A DNA stretch of 5,108 bases from Bacteroidales bacterium (GCA_015486475.1 WFRO01000013.1:1-5108), one strand, 5' to 3'. Shown: positions 1 through 5,108, numbered from the stretch's first letter. Numbers and translations: made by a program. The notes: a model not told the origin generated them from the sequence alone.

Positions 1-57
1 ACCGTGATGAGAGGAGGTCAGGAGAAAAAGATACGGCTGAAACTGGGGGAACGGTAA
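1..57 (+). CDS. C-terminal end of a protein, possibly a PDZ domain tail (partial)
   Basis: Frame 1 is open from the window edge to a TAA at 55-57 and encodes 18 residues, TVMRGGQEKKIRLKLGER. The pattern (a hydrophobic strand, then R-x-G-x-E, then alternating charged and hydrophobic residues ending L-G-E-R) is what the last two strands of many PDZ domains look like, for example in HtrA-type or S41-type proteases and other Bacteroidota PDZ proteins. Only the tail is present, so the protein family cannot be named. Support for a real gene end is the composition of the peptide and the repeat array that starts 6 nt after its stop, as at other gene ends in this window. Frame 3 is also open here, but it runs through the repeats and encodes low-complexity peptide, so I prefer frame 1. 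PDZ is an inference from very few residues. Confidence 0.45.
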   Translation, partial: TVMRGGQEKKIRLKLGER

Positions 58-63
58 AGGAAA

Positions 64-91
64 GAACCAGGAGACAAGAGACAAGAACCAG
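64..91 (+). repeat. Four-unit heptanucleotide array, A-B-B-A
   Basis: Four exact 7-mers stand head to tail: unit A is GAACCAG (64-70), unit B is GAGACAA (71-77 and 78-84), then unit A again (85-91). The array starts 6 nt after the stop of the upstream partial gene. It has the same outer/inner variant order as the array at 134-161, although the unit sequence differs. No coding or hairpin potential is seen in it. Function unknown. Confidence 0.85.
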
Positions 92-116
92 GAAGGTGGT
101 ATACAAAACCTCAAAC

Positions 117-131
117 GCTCGCGCAGCGAGC
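117..131. other. Small GC-rich hairpin between convergent gene ends
   Basis: GCTCGC (117-122) and GCGAGC (126-131) form a perfect 6-bp stem around the 3-nt loop GCA. It is flanked by direct, not inverted, copies of TCAAAC (111-116 and 133-138), so it sits inside the heptad-repeat field. It lies between two convergent genes and could act as a weak bidirectional transcription end. There is no T-run on either side, so it is not a canonical intrinsic terminator. Confidence 0.45.
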
Positions 132-133
132 AT

Positions 134-161
134 CAAACCTCAAACTTCAAACTTCAAACCT
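134..161 (-). repeat. Four-unit heptanucleotide array, A-B-B-A
   Basis: On the plus strand the units are CAAACCT (134-140), CAAACTT (141-147 and 148-154) and CAAACCT (155-161). Read in the sense of the minus-strand membrane-protein gene they are AGGTTTG and AAGTTTG, starting 7 nt after that gene's TGA. Two weaker units, AAAACCT (105-111) and CAAACGC (112-118), lie on the far side of the hairpin, so the field may be longer than four units. Confidence 0.85.
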
Positions 162-168
162 TTATATT

Positions 169-870
169 TCAGCTTTCACCTTTTCTTACAGGGCAGACAA
201 ATGACTGTCTCACCCTCGTCAGTATATCCGGCATCCCCTTGTTCATGCGGTAGATCACCCATCCTGTCACCGCACCAAAGGCGATATGGGCCAGGGTTAC
301 CGTCAGGGCGAACTGGTATCCGTCGCGGAACTCCAGCCCGAAGCTCCCGATGCCGAGCGCCCGCGGTACGGGGCTGGCCATAAAGCCTATCCCTACAAGT
401 ATACCATAAACGATCCCCATCCATTTTTTTCCCTGTCCCACCAGCAGGCTGAACACGATGCCAAAGGCAGCACCATTCCAGAAGTGGTATGACCACCCGG
501 CCACATTGGACCAGAAGCTCGGGCCGTAGGCAAAACGATCCAGGATCAGCACACCCAGCAATTTGGGCATGTCCCCCGGCATGCCGCCGAGGCGGAAGCC
601 GATCTCACGGACGATCTCAAGACCTATGGTACCGGCCAGACCGGCAAGGATACCGTTCCTTATCTGTTTTCGCAACTGATCATATTTAAGAACACGCGCC
701 AGGACGGTCACGACAAAGATCAGGATCACCGAGGGTAACAGGAAAGAAAGGGCCAGATGTGAAAGGGTGGCAATGCCGGCCTCGGCAACCGCAAAGAGGT
801 TGGGAGATATGCCGGCCAGTCCCAGCACTACCGCAGCCAAAACAAGTTGTATGAATTCATTTTTTTTCAT
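169..870 (-). CDS. Multi-pass membrane protein of unknown function
   Basis: A 233-residue hydrophobic protein; I do not recognise a named family. Likely membrane segments lie near residues 7-25, 38-60, 124-145, 151-168 and 188-207, with a Gly-rich, partly hydrophobic stretch at 72-92. The N-terminus (MKKNEF, then hydrophobic) and the basic C-terminal tail (RVRQSFVCPVRKGES) fit cytoplasmic ends, giving an inner-membrane protein. Two segments share a His-then-Gly pattern: H129-F-W-N-G with F-G after it, and H195-I-A-F-G. These conserved-looking histidines inside helices could bind a metal or haem, but that is speculation. The start at 870 is the only one that keeps the first helix. The gene follows the DUF302 gene on the same strand with a terminator between, so it may depend on read-through or on a promoter I cannot identify. 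No Shine-Dalgarno sequence is visible. Confidence 0.8.
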   Translation of the reverse strand: MKKNEFIQLVLAAVVLGLAGISPNLFAVAEAGIATLSHLALSFLLPSVILIFVVTVLARVLKYDQLRKQIRNGILAGLAGTIGLEIVREIGFRLGGMPGDMPKLLGVLILDRFAYGPSFWSNVAGWSYHFWNGAAFGIVFSLLVGQGKKWMGIVYGILVGIGFMASPVPRALGIGSFGLEFRDGYQFALTVTLAHIAFGAVTGWVIYRMNKGMPDILTRVRQSFVCPVRKGES

Positions 871-883
871 GATCTCAGGTATT

Positions 884-920
884 AAAAAAGAGGCTCATCT
901 TTTCGGGGATGAGCCTCTTT
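884..920 (-). terminator. Rho-independent terminator (possible attenuator)
   Basis: A perfect 13-bp inverted repeat, AAAGAGGCTCATC at 887-899 and its complement at 908-920, encloses an 8-nt loop (900-907). On the minus strand the stem runs into six T residues (889-884), three of them within the stem. It starts 9 nt after the DUF302 stop codon. The T-run ends 13 nt before the start codon of the membrane-protein gene, so that gene lies directly behind the terminator. Confidence 0.9.
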
Positions 921-929
921 CAGATCGTT

Positions 930-1406
930 TTATTTGGAAAGCATCTTCACCATCATCCCCAGCTTATCGTCCAGCATTTTGGCGATCATCAGGGTCTGCT
1001 CATTGCCTGATCCGGCCAGCAGGTCGGAAGGCTTGAAATAGTTGATATAGGTCTTCCCGTCCTTTTCATAAAGGTTCACCCGCACGGGGATCACAACACC
1101 TACGGCCGGATCGGCAGAAAAGGCTTTTTTTCCCATATTGGGATTACCGATGAAAAAGGAGTGGGCATTGATCTTCAGTCCGGTCATCTCCAGGATCTTC
1201 CCCTGGTTGATCTCTGCCAGCACCATCATGCCTCCGCCGGAAACAGCTTTCTTCAGGGCGGCAATGGTGCCGTCATAATCTTTCGATGACTCCACGGTCA
1301 CGGGTTTTACATTCTGTGCCTGAAGCTGCGTGGTAAAGCTCATCAGACCGAATAACATTCCTGCAAAAAGTAACATGGCAGGCAAACTTGATTTTGTACG
1401 TTTCAT
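930..1406 (-). CDS. Secreted DUF302 domain protein
   Basis: A 158-residue protein with a Sec-type signal peptide: a basic start (MKRTKSS), a hydrophobic core at about residues 9-24, and likely cleavage after A30 (TQLQA, then QN). The mature part matches the DUF302 fold over about residues 38-128. It has the S-K-D-Y-D-G-T-I opening helix, the V-L-A-E-I-N strand (62-67), the G-N-P turn (87-89), the A-D-P-A-V-G-V-V-I-P-V-R-V strands (98-110) and a closing Y-x-K-P segment (123-126). The C-terminal helix (137-158) is rich in Met and Lys. DUF302 proteins are small and of unknown biochemical role; a periplasmic location is inferred from the signal peptide. The gene ends at a strong terminator and is divergent from the sugar-oxidation operon. 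The ATG at 1404-1406 gives the signal peptide, and no Shine-Dalgarno sequence precedes it. Confidence 0.88.
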   Translation of the reverse strand: MKRTKSSLPAMLLFAGMLFGLMSFTTQLQAQNVKPVTVESSKDYDGTIAALKKAVSGGGMMVLAEINQGKILEMTGLKINAHSFFIGNPNMGKKAFSADPAVGVVIPVRVNLYEKDGKTYINYFKPSDLLAGSGNEQTLMIAKMLDDKLGMMVKMLSK

Positions 1407-1548
1407 AATTCAAAGTGTTTAATTAAAAAATTTGTTTCTCTGTATCCGGCTCCTTTTTACAGGCATTCCCGGAATACGACCAAATAGACGGCGATCTTCA
1501 GAATCCTGACAAGGATGCCGGATCATTCTCCGGCCTTTTCCGCCCGTC

Positions 1549-1586
1549 TTCCCTCAAACAACACGCTCCTTCGGTGTTTGGGAGAA
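1549..1586. promoter_or_regulatory. Inverted repeat upstream of the DUF1080 operon
   Basis: TTCCCTCAAACA (1549-1560) and TGTTTGGGAGAA (1575-1586) pair over 12 positions with one mismatch and one G-T pair, around a 14-nt centre. The right arm contains the TTTG that would be the -33 box of the promoter candidate. A regulator bound here could therefore block or recruit polymerase. No T-run follows in either direction, so it is not a terminator. A perfect 6-bp hairpin (GCCGGA 1517-1522, TCCGGC 1529-1534) and a short palindrome (ATTCC-C-GGAAT, 1465-1475) also lie in this 222-bp divergent spacer. Confidence 0.4.
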
Positions 1587-1608
1587 AAAAAAGATTATCC
1601 TATCTTTA
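1577..1608 (+). promoter_or_regulatory. Bacteroidota-type promoter candidate for the DUF1080 operon
   Basis: TTTG at 1577-1580 and TATCTTTA at 1601-1608 are separated by 20 nt. This fits the known Bacteroides housekeeping pattern (TTTG at -33, TAnnTTTG at -7) with one mismatch in the last base. Transcription would begin near 1613-1616 and leave a leader of about 15 nt before the ATG at 1629, with no Shine-Dalgarno sequence. I found no comparable match for the divergent DUF302 gene. Confidence 0.5.
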
Positions 1609-1628
1609 GGTGATCAATCCGTTTCGTT

Positions 1629-2399
1629 ATGAAACAGGCGTTTATTCTCCTTTTTGCTGTGTGGGTCCTGTCACCGGGATGCGGCACTCATCGTGGTGAC
1701 CAGGATAACGGGGTCTCTCCAAACACGCTCACACAGGCAGAAAAGGATGCCGGCTGGCAACTTCTTTTTGACGGCGGGACCCTAAAGGGATGGAAGGCGC
1801 TGGGCCTCGACAGCATCCCGCAGGCTTACTGGCGTGTGGAAGAAGGCACCATCCACAAAGTGGCCCGCGAAAAGGTCAGGCCCCTGCCTGACGGCACGAT
1901 GCCTCCCACCTGTGACCTGATGACCGCCGACACCTTTCTCAACTTTGAGCTCTCTTTCGAGTGGAAGATCTCTCCCGCCGGCAACAGCGGCATCAAATAC
2001 AATGTCTCTGAGAAGATGTCGACGGCCGGGGGAGGTACCCACGCGCTGGGATTCGAATATCAGATCATTGACGATACCGGCTATCCGGAAAAGCTGGAAC
2101 CCTGGCAAAAGACAGCGGCCCTTTATGCCCTGGTCCCTTCCCGGGGCGCTCAACCTAATGCTGCCGGAAAATGGAACAGCGGGCGCATCGTCCTGAAAGG
2201 GAACCACGGTGAGCACTGGCTCAACGGGAAGAAAGTGGTGGAATATGAGCTGGGAACACCCCGTTTTGACTCGCTCTTTCAGCACAGTAAATATCATATT
2301 CATCCCCATTTTGCTGAGAAAAGGTATGGACACATCGTATTGCAGGACCACAGTGATGACGTATGGTTCCGTAATCTGAAGATTCTGAAGATCCAATAA
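1629..2399 (+). CDS. DUF1080 lipoprotein, likely 3-keto-glycoside hydrolase or lyase
   Basis: A 256-residue protein of the DUF1080 / 3-keto-disaccharide hydrolase family, a concanavalin-like beta-sandwich. Family landmarks in order are L-F-D-G (46-49) with G-W (54-55), E-W-K-I with G-N-S-G (111-121), E-Y-Q-I-I-D-D (143-149), K-W-N-S-G-R-I (181-187), H-W-L-N-G (196-200), I-V-L-Q-D-H (236-241) and W-F-R-N-L (246-250). The domain fills the whole mature protein. Residues 1-18 form a lipoprotein signal ending L-S-P-G-C, with Cys18 as lipidation site; the leucine is at -4 rather than -3, so the lipobox is slightly non-standard. Members of the family cleave the glycosidic bond of sugars already oxidised at C3, which fits the oxidoreductase gene 26 nt downstream. 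The substrate cannot be told from the sequence. Being first in the operon, it lies directly behind the promoter candidate. Confidence 0.92.
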   Translation: MKQAFILLFAVWVLSPGCGTHRGDQDNGVSPNTLTQAEKDAGWQLLFDGGTLKGWKALGLDSIPQAYWRVEEGTIHKVAREKVRPLPDGTMPPTCDLMTADTFLNFELSFEWKISPAGNSGIKYNVSEKMSTAGGGTHALGFEYQIIDDTGYPEKLEPWQKTAALYALVPSRGAQPNAAGKWNSGRIVLKGNHGEHWLNGKKVVEYELGTPRFDSLFQHSKYHIHPHFAEKRYGHIVLQDHSDDVWFRNLKILKIQ

Positions 2400-2425
2400 T
2401 TTTCATCTATCAAAATCATACGACC

Positions 2426-3907
2426 ATGAAAAAGACCAACAGAAGGGATTTCATCAAAAAGAGCGGTATCGGGCTGGCGGGCAGTGCAGCCCTCCTCTCC
2501 TTCAGTCCGAAATCGTACGCCCGCATCATTGGCGCCAACGACCGGATCAATATCGCTGTAATAGGGATCCGGGGCCGGGGAGGATCCCACATGCGTAACT
2601 TTGCAAATATGGAAAATGTCCATGTGAAGTATCTCGTGGATATTGACGAGAACCTATACAAACGCCGTCTCGACGAGGTGAATGAGATCGCCGGCTACCG
2701 TCCCAAAACCGAGTGGGATATGCGCAAGGTCTTTGAGGATAAGGATATCGATGCGGTCTCCGTGGCCACGCCCAACCACTGGCATGCATTGGCCACCGTC
2801 TGGGCCGCTCAGGCGGGTAAACATGTATATGTTGAAAAACCGGCTATGCATGAGATCTGGGAAGGACAGCAGATGGTCAAAGCTGCCCTCAGGTACAATG
2901 TACTCATCCAGGTAGGCTTCCAGAACCGCTCCTTCGACACCACCAACCGGGCCATACAGTTCATCCGTGACGGCAAGCTGGGAGAGGTGTATATGGCCCG
3001 GGGCCTTTGCTTCAAGCCCCGTGGTGACATCGGCGTATACCCCGACGGACCTATGAGACCGGATGAAAAATTCAAGCTGAATGCCGAGAGCTCCCATTAT
3101 GAACCCCCTTACACCGAGGAGTACCTCAGGAAAGTCCATTACGACATGTGGCTGGGACCTGCACCAAAAAAACCTTTCAACCGCAACCGTTTCCACTACA
3201 ACTGGCACTGGTTCTGGGATTATGGCAACGGCGACACCGGCAACCAGGGGCCTCACCAGTTCGACGTGGCCCGCTGGGCCCTCGGCGAAGAGGAGATGCC
3301 TGAGCGTGTCAGCTCCATAGGAGGCATGTACAAATTCAAGTCGATGCAGCAAACCCCCAATGTGCAGACCTCCCTCTTCCATTACCGCGACGGCAAGATC
3401 CTGGAGTTCGGTACCCGCGGGCTTTATACCGATCCCGAAGGCATCCTACTCCCCGACATCAAGCTGACCAGCGACGGCAAGATCTCCAAAGGATCCAAAG
3501 CCACGCCCGTCAAGATAGGCACCATCATCCTGGGTACCGAGGGATGGATGCAGATCGATTCAGGCGGTAACTGGCAGACCTTCTTCGGCCGCAAGAACGA
3601 TCCGGGCCCGACCTCCGGGGAGAAAGACTCTTCCTACAACCCCATGGACCTCACCGGCGGCGGTGGCGGCGGACATTTCGGCAACTTCATCAATGCCGTA
3701 CGCAACAACGACCGGACCATGCTCACCTGTGAGGTGGAGACCGGATACAAGTCCACCGTCCTGCCTCTGCTGGCCAATATTTCCTACCGTCTGGGCAGGG
3801 AACTGCATATCGACCCGGACAAGGAAACCTTCATCAATGATCCTGAGGCCGTGAAAATGCTGACCAGGGTGTACCGGCAAGGGTATGAGGTGCCGGCGAT
3901 AGGTTAG
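2426..3907 (+). CDS. Tat-exported Gfo/Idh/MocA family oxidoreductase
   Basis: A 493-residue NAD(P)-dependent sugar oxidoreductase. Residues 1-32 are a twin-arginine signal: N-R-R-D-F-I-K at 5-11, a hydrophobic core at 14-26, and likely cleavage after S-Y-A (32). The Rossmann domain follows, with strand INIAVIG and the G-I-R-G-R-G-G loop (47-53), V-D-I-D (71-74), T-P-N-H-W-H (115-120) and the hallmark E-K-P (137-139), whose Lys138 is the usual catalytic lysine. The C-terminal substrate domain holds W-D-Y-G-N-G-D-T-G-N-Q-G-P-H (264-277) and Asp280, which form the active-site His/Asp motif of this subgroup. Tat export suggests that it folds with its cofactor bound in the cytoplasm and works in the periplasm. 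With the DUF1080 neighbour, the likely role is oxidation of a sugar or glycoside at C3. A run of six glycines (411-416) precedes H-F-G-N-F. It is longer than typical Gfo/Idh enzymes because of the signal and an extended C-terminal domain. The TAG stop is followed by repeats, not by a hairpin terminator. Confidence 0.93.
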   Translation: MKKTNRRDFIKKSGIGLAGSAALLSFSPKSYARIIGANDRINIAVIGIRGRGGSHMRNFANMENVHVKYLVDIDENLYKRRLDEVNEIAGYRPKTEWDMRKVFEDKDIDAVSVATPNHWHALATVWAAQAGKHVYVEKPAMHEIWEGQQMVKAALRYNVLIQVGFQNRSFDTTNRAIQFIRDGKLGEVYMARGLCFKPRGDIGVYPDGPMRPDEKFKLNAESSHYEPPYTEEYLRKVHYDMWLGPAPKKPFNRNRFHYNWHWFWDYGNGDTGNQGPHQFDVARWALGEEEMPERVSSIGGMYKFKSMQQTPNVQTSLFHYRDGKILEFGTRGLYTDPEGILLPDIKLTSDGKISKGSKATPVKIGTIILGTEGWMQIDSGGNWQTFFGRKNDPGPTSGEKDSSYNPMDLTGGGGGGHFGNFINAVRNNDRTMLTCEVETGYKSTVLPLLANISYRLGRELHIDPDKETFINDPEAVKMLTRVYRQGYEVPAIG

Positions 3908-3911
3908 GAGG

Positions 3912-3950
3912 AAGTTAAAAGTTGAAAGTGCCTAAAGTTAAAAGTTAAAG
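3912..3950 (+). repeat. Heptanucleotide array AAGTTRA after the Gfo/Idh gene
   Basis: Units AAGTTAA (3912-3918) and AAGTTGA (3919-3925) are followed by a decayed unit AAGTGCC (3926-3932), two extra bases, then AAGTTAA twice (3935-3941, 3942-3948). The array begins 4 nt after the Gfo/Idh stop codon. In sense orientation the units resemble those behind the membrane-protein gene (AAGTTTG). The phase slips by 2 nt in the middle, consistent with an old duplication. Confidence 0.8.
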
Positions 3951-3954
3951 ATCC

Positions 3955-3996
3955 TTTGCGGACATTGCGAAACGCTTTGCGTTCTCTGCGAGAAGC
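3955..3996 (+). repeat. Two-copy 21-nt tandem repeat built on TTTGCG
   Basis: Bases 3955-3975 and 3976-3996 are two copies of a 21-nt unit, identical at 15 of 21 positions. Each begins TTTGCG and has a second NNTGCG 9 nt later, so the motif recurs at 3955, 3964, 3976 and 3985. The repeat follows the AAGTTRA array and lies just ahead of the DUF6807 gene. AACGC-TTT-GCGTT (3971-3983) could form a 5-bp hairpin. I see no promoter boxes that clearly match the Bacteroidota pattern in this 118-bp spacer. Confidence 0.65.
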
Positions 3997-4025
3997 CTTT
4001 ATTAACAAAGTAAAACCCAAATACT

Positions 4026-5096
4026 ATGAAAATAAAAACCGTATTTCTCATTTTTACCTCTGTCTTCCTCCTGGGAAGCTGCGGGGGAAACAGCAACGGT
4101 ACCGGCAAGAAGACCGGCAAGGAAAAGATACAGCTCATCCCACATGCTCAGGAGATGCGGGTGGATGTGTTGGTGGATGGTAAGCCGTTCACCTCGTTCC
4201 TGTACACCGATACCCTGGCGGCCCTCACCAAGCCTGTCCTGTGGCCGGTGATCTCTGCCGCCGGCGATACGCTCACGCGCGGTTTCCCGCTCCATCCCGT
4301 GGCAGGGGAGCGTACCGACCACCCCCACCACATCGGTATGTGGCTCACCTACGGCGATGTCAACCACATCGATTTCTGGGGCAACTCCCCGGCCATGCCT
4401 CCGGAGATGCACGACAAGCTGGGATGGATACGCAACGTGAAGATCCTGAAAACAGAAAGCGGTAACGATAAAGGGATCCTGGAGTTCACAGCCGACTGGC
4501 TGGATGCCTTTGGCAAGGTGATGCTAAAGGAACATACTACTTTCACGTTCAGCGACGGTAACAACACCCGTATCATCGACCGGGTCACCACCCTGACCGC
4601 GCAGAAGGATACGATCGTCTTCTACGATACCAAAGAGGGCATGATGGCCATCCGGGTGACCCACGCCCTGGAGCTGCCCACAGAGAAAACCATCACCCTA
4701 AGTGATGCCCACGGCAACAAAACCGTCGTGGAAGGCGGCAGCGACACCATTGCCAACGGCGACTACCTCACCAGCACCGGCGTCACCGGTCTGGAAGCCT
4801 GGGGAAAAAGAGCCGACTGGGTGTGCCTGTACGGCAAGGTGAAAGGTACCGAAGAGAGCATCACCATCTTTGACCATCCGGACAATCCCGGTCATCCCTC
4901 CTACTGGCACGCACGCGGTTACGGCCTCTTTTCCGTCAACCCGCTGGGACAGAAAACCTTCAGCAAAGGAAAAGAGATCCTTAACCTCACCCTCGCCCCG
5001 GGGCAGTCCGTCACCTTCAGATACCGGGTCATGATCAGGACCGGGAAAGTCACTGCCGATGAGCTGAATAAGGATTATGAGGAATATATCAAATAA
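4026..5096 (+). CDS. DUF6807 ('PmoA-like') family lipoprotein
   Basis: A 356-residue exported protein. Residues 1-19 are a lipoprotein signal with a clean lipobox L-G-S-C (Cys19), followed by a Gly/Asn/Lys-rich linker to about residue 33. The rest is beta-rich and fits the DUF6807 family (Pfam 'Methane oxygenase PmoA'). Its signatures are G-E-R-T-D-H-P-H-H-I-G-M-W (94-106), V-N-H-I-D-F-W-G (112-119) and, near the end, H284-P-D-N-P-x-x-P with W-H-A-R-x-Y-G-L-F (294-302) and N-P-L-G (305-308). The clustered His/Asp/Arg residues look like a sugar- or metal-binding active site, but no function is established that I can name. The 'methane oxygenase' label is misleading: there are no membrane helices as in true PmoA. 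Genes of this family often lie beside Gfo/Idh and DUF1080 genes, so a step in the same keto-sugar route is a reasonable inference. It may be co-transcribed with the oxidoreductase across the 118-bp spacer. Confidence 0.9.
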   Translation: MKIKTVFLIFTSVFLLGSCGGNSNGTGKKTGKEKIQLIPHAQEMRVDVLVDGKPFTSFLYTDTLAALTKPVLWPVISAAGDTLTRGFPLHPVAGERTDHPHHIGMWLTYGDVNHIDFWGNSPAMPPEMHDKLGWIRNVKILKTESGNDKGILEFTADWLDAFGKVMLKEHTTFTFSDGNNTRIIDRVTTLTAQKDTIVFYDTKEGMMAIRVTHALELPTEKTITLSDAHGNKTVVEGGSDTIANGDYLTSTGVTGLEAWGKRADWVCLYGKVKGTEESITIFDHPDNPGHPSYWHARGYGLFSVNPLGQKTFSKGKEILNLTLAPGQSVTFRYRVMIRTGKVTADELNKDYEEYIK

Positions 5097-5108
5097 GTTC
5101 ATAGTTCG
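5095..5108 (+). repeat. Start of a heptanucleotide array at the window edge (partial)
   Basis: AAGTTCA (5095-5101) and TAGTTCG (5102-5108) are two 7-mers differing at two positions, beginning inside the TAA stop of the DUF6807 gene. They match the A/T-A/G-GTT-N-A/G pattern of the arrays behind the membrane-protein and Gfo/Idh genes. Only two units are visible before the window ends, so this could be chance. Confidence 0.5.

Noticed and set aside
64..161. CRISPR-like array
   Set aside because: The units are 7 nt and tandem with no unique spacers, and there are no cas genes.
96..383. A 95-residue plus-strand open frame over the repeat spacer
   Set aside because: It starts in the heptad array and continues antisense through the membrane-protein gene; the peptide is low complexity.
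1407..1500. Minus-strand promoter for the DUF302 gene
   Set aside because: No TAnnTTTG with a TTTG about 20 nt upstream is found; ACACTTTG next to the start codon matches only in part and lies too close to the ATG.
1517..1540. Terminator at the GCCGGA/TCCGGC hairpin followed by CTTTTC
   Set aside because: The T-run is short and interrupted, and no plus-strand gene ends upstream of it, so there is nothing for it to terminate.
1782..2396. A 204-residue open frame on the minus strand inside the DUF1080 gene
   Set aside because: It is antisense to a clearly recognised domain; the peptide is Arg/Gly/Pro-rich with no motif, signal or context.
2654..3382. A 242-residue open frame on the minus strand inside the Gfo/Idh gene
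   Set aside because: It lies wholly antisense to a gene with every family motif in order, and its translation shows no recognisable domain. Long antisense frames are common opposite GC-rich coding sequence.
2426..3907. GH109-type N-acetylgalactosaminidase
   Set aside because: GH109 enzymes also have Gfo/Idh folds and Tat signals, so this cannot be fully excluded, but the DUF1080 partner fits a keto-sugar oxidoreductase better.
4026..5096. Methane monooxygenase subunit PmoA
   Set aside because: The Pfam name invites it, but the protein is a soluble lipoprotein with no membrane helices, and no pmoB or pmoC genes are present.

Overview
The window looks like a chromosomal piece of a member of the Bacteroidota, probably a Bacteroidales-type organism. 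The reasons are: a Tat-exported Gfo/Idh oxidoreductase next to a DUF1080 lipoprotein and a DUF6807 lipoprotein, a gene combination typical of that phylum; no Shine-Dalgarno-like sequences before the starts; a promoter candidate of the Bacteroides TTTG / TAnnTTTG kind; and short 7-nt repeats in the spacers. The genus cannot be told from the sequence.

Layout. Bases 1-57 hold the last 18 codons of a plus-strand gene whose end resembles a PDZ domain. Bases 58-168 are a convergent spacer made almost wholly of two four-unit heptanucleotide arrays (64-91 and 134-161) on either side of a small GC-rich hairpin. On the minus strand follow an unassigned multi-pass membrane protein (169-870) and, upstream of it, a secreted DUF302 protein (930-1406); a strong hairpin terminator (884-920) lies between them, only 13 nt before the membrane gene's start codon. 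A 222-bp divergent region (1407-1628) carries an inverted repeat and a promoter candidate for the plus-strand genes.

The plus-strand cluster is DUF1080 lipoprotein (1629-2399), Tat-signal Gfo/Idh/MocA oxidoreductase (2426-3907) and DUF6807/'PmoA-like' lipoprotein (4026-5096). The first two are 26 nt apart and almost surely one operon; the third follows after 118 nt of repeats. All three carry export signals, so the pathway is placed in the periplasm or at the membrane surface. From family knowledge, Gfo/Idh enzymes with DUF1080 partners oxidise a sugar ring to a 3-keto-glycoside and then cleave it. The DUF6807 protein is the least understood member and a candidate third enzyme of the route.

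The most unusual non-coding signal is that heptad repeats begin 0-7 nt after the stop codon of four of the six gene ends in view. The two exceptions are the gene that ends at a hairpin terminator and the gene inside the tight operon pair.
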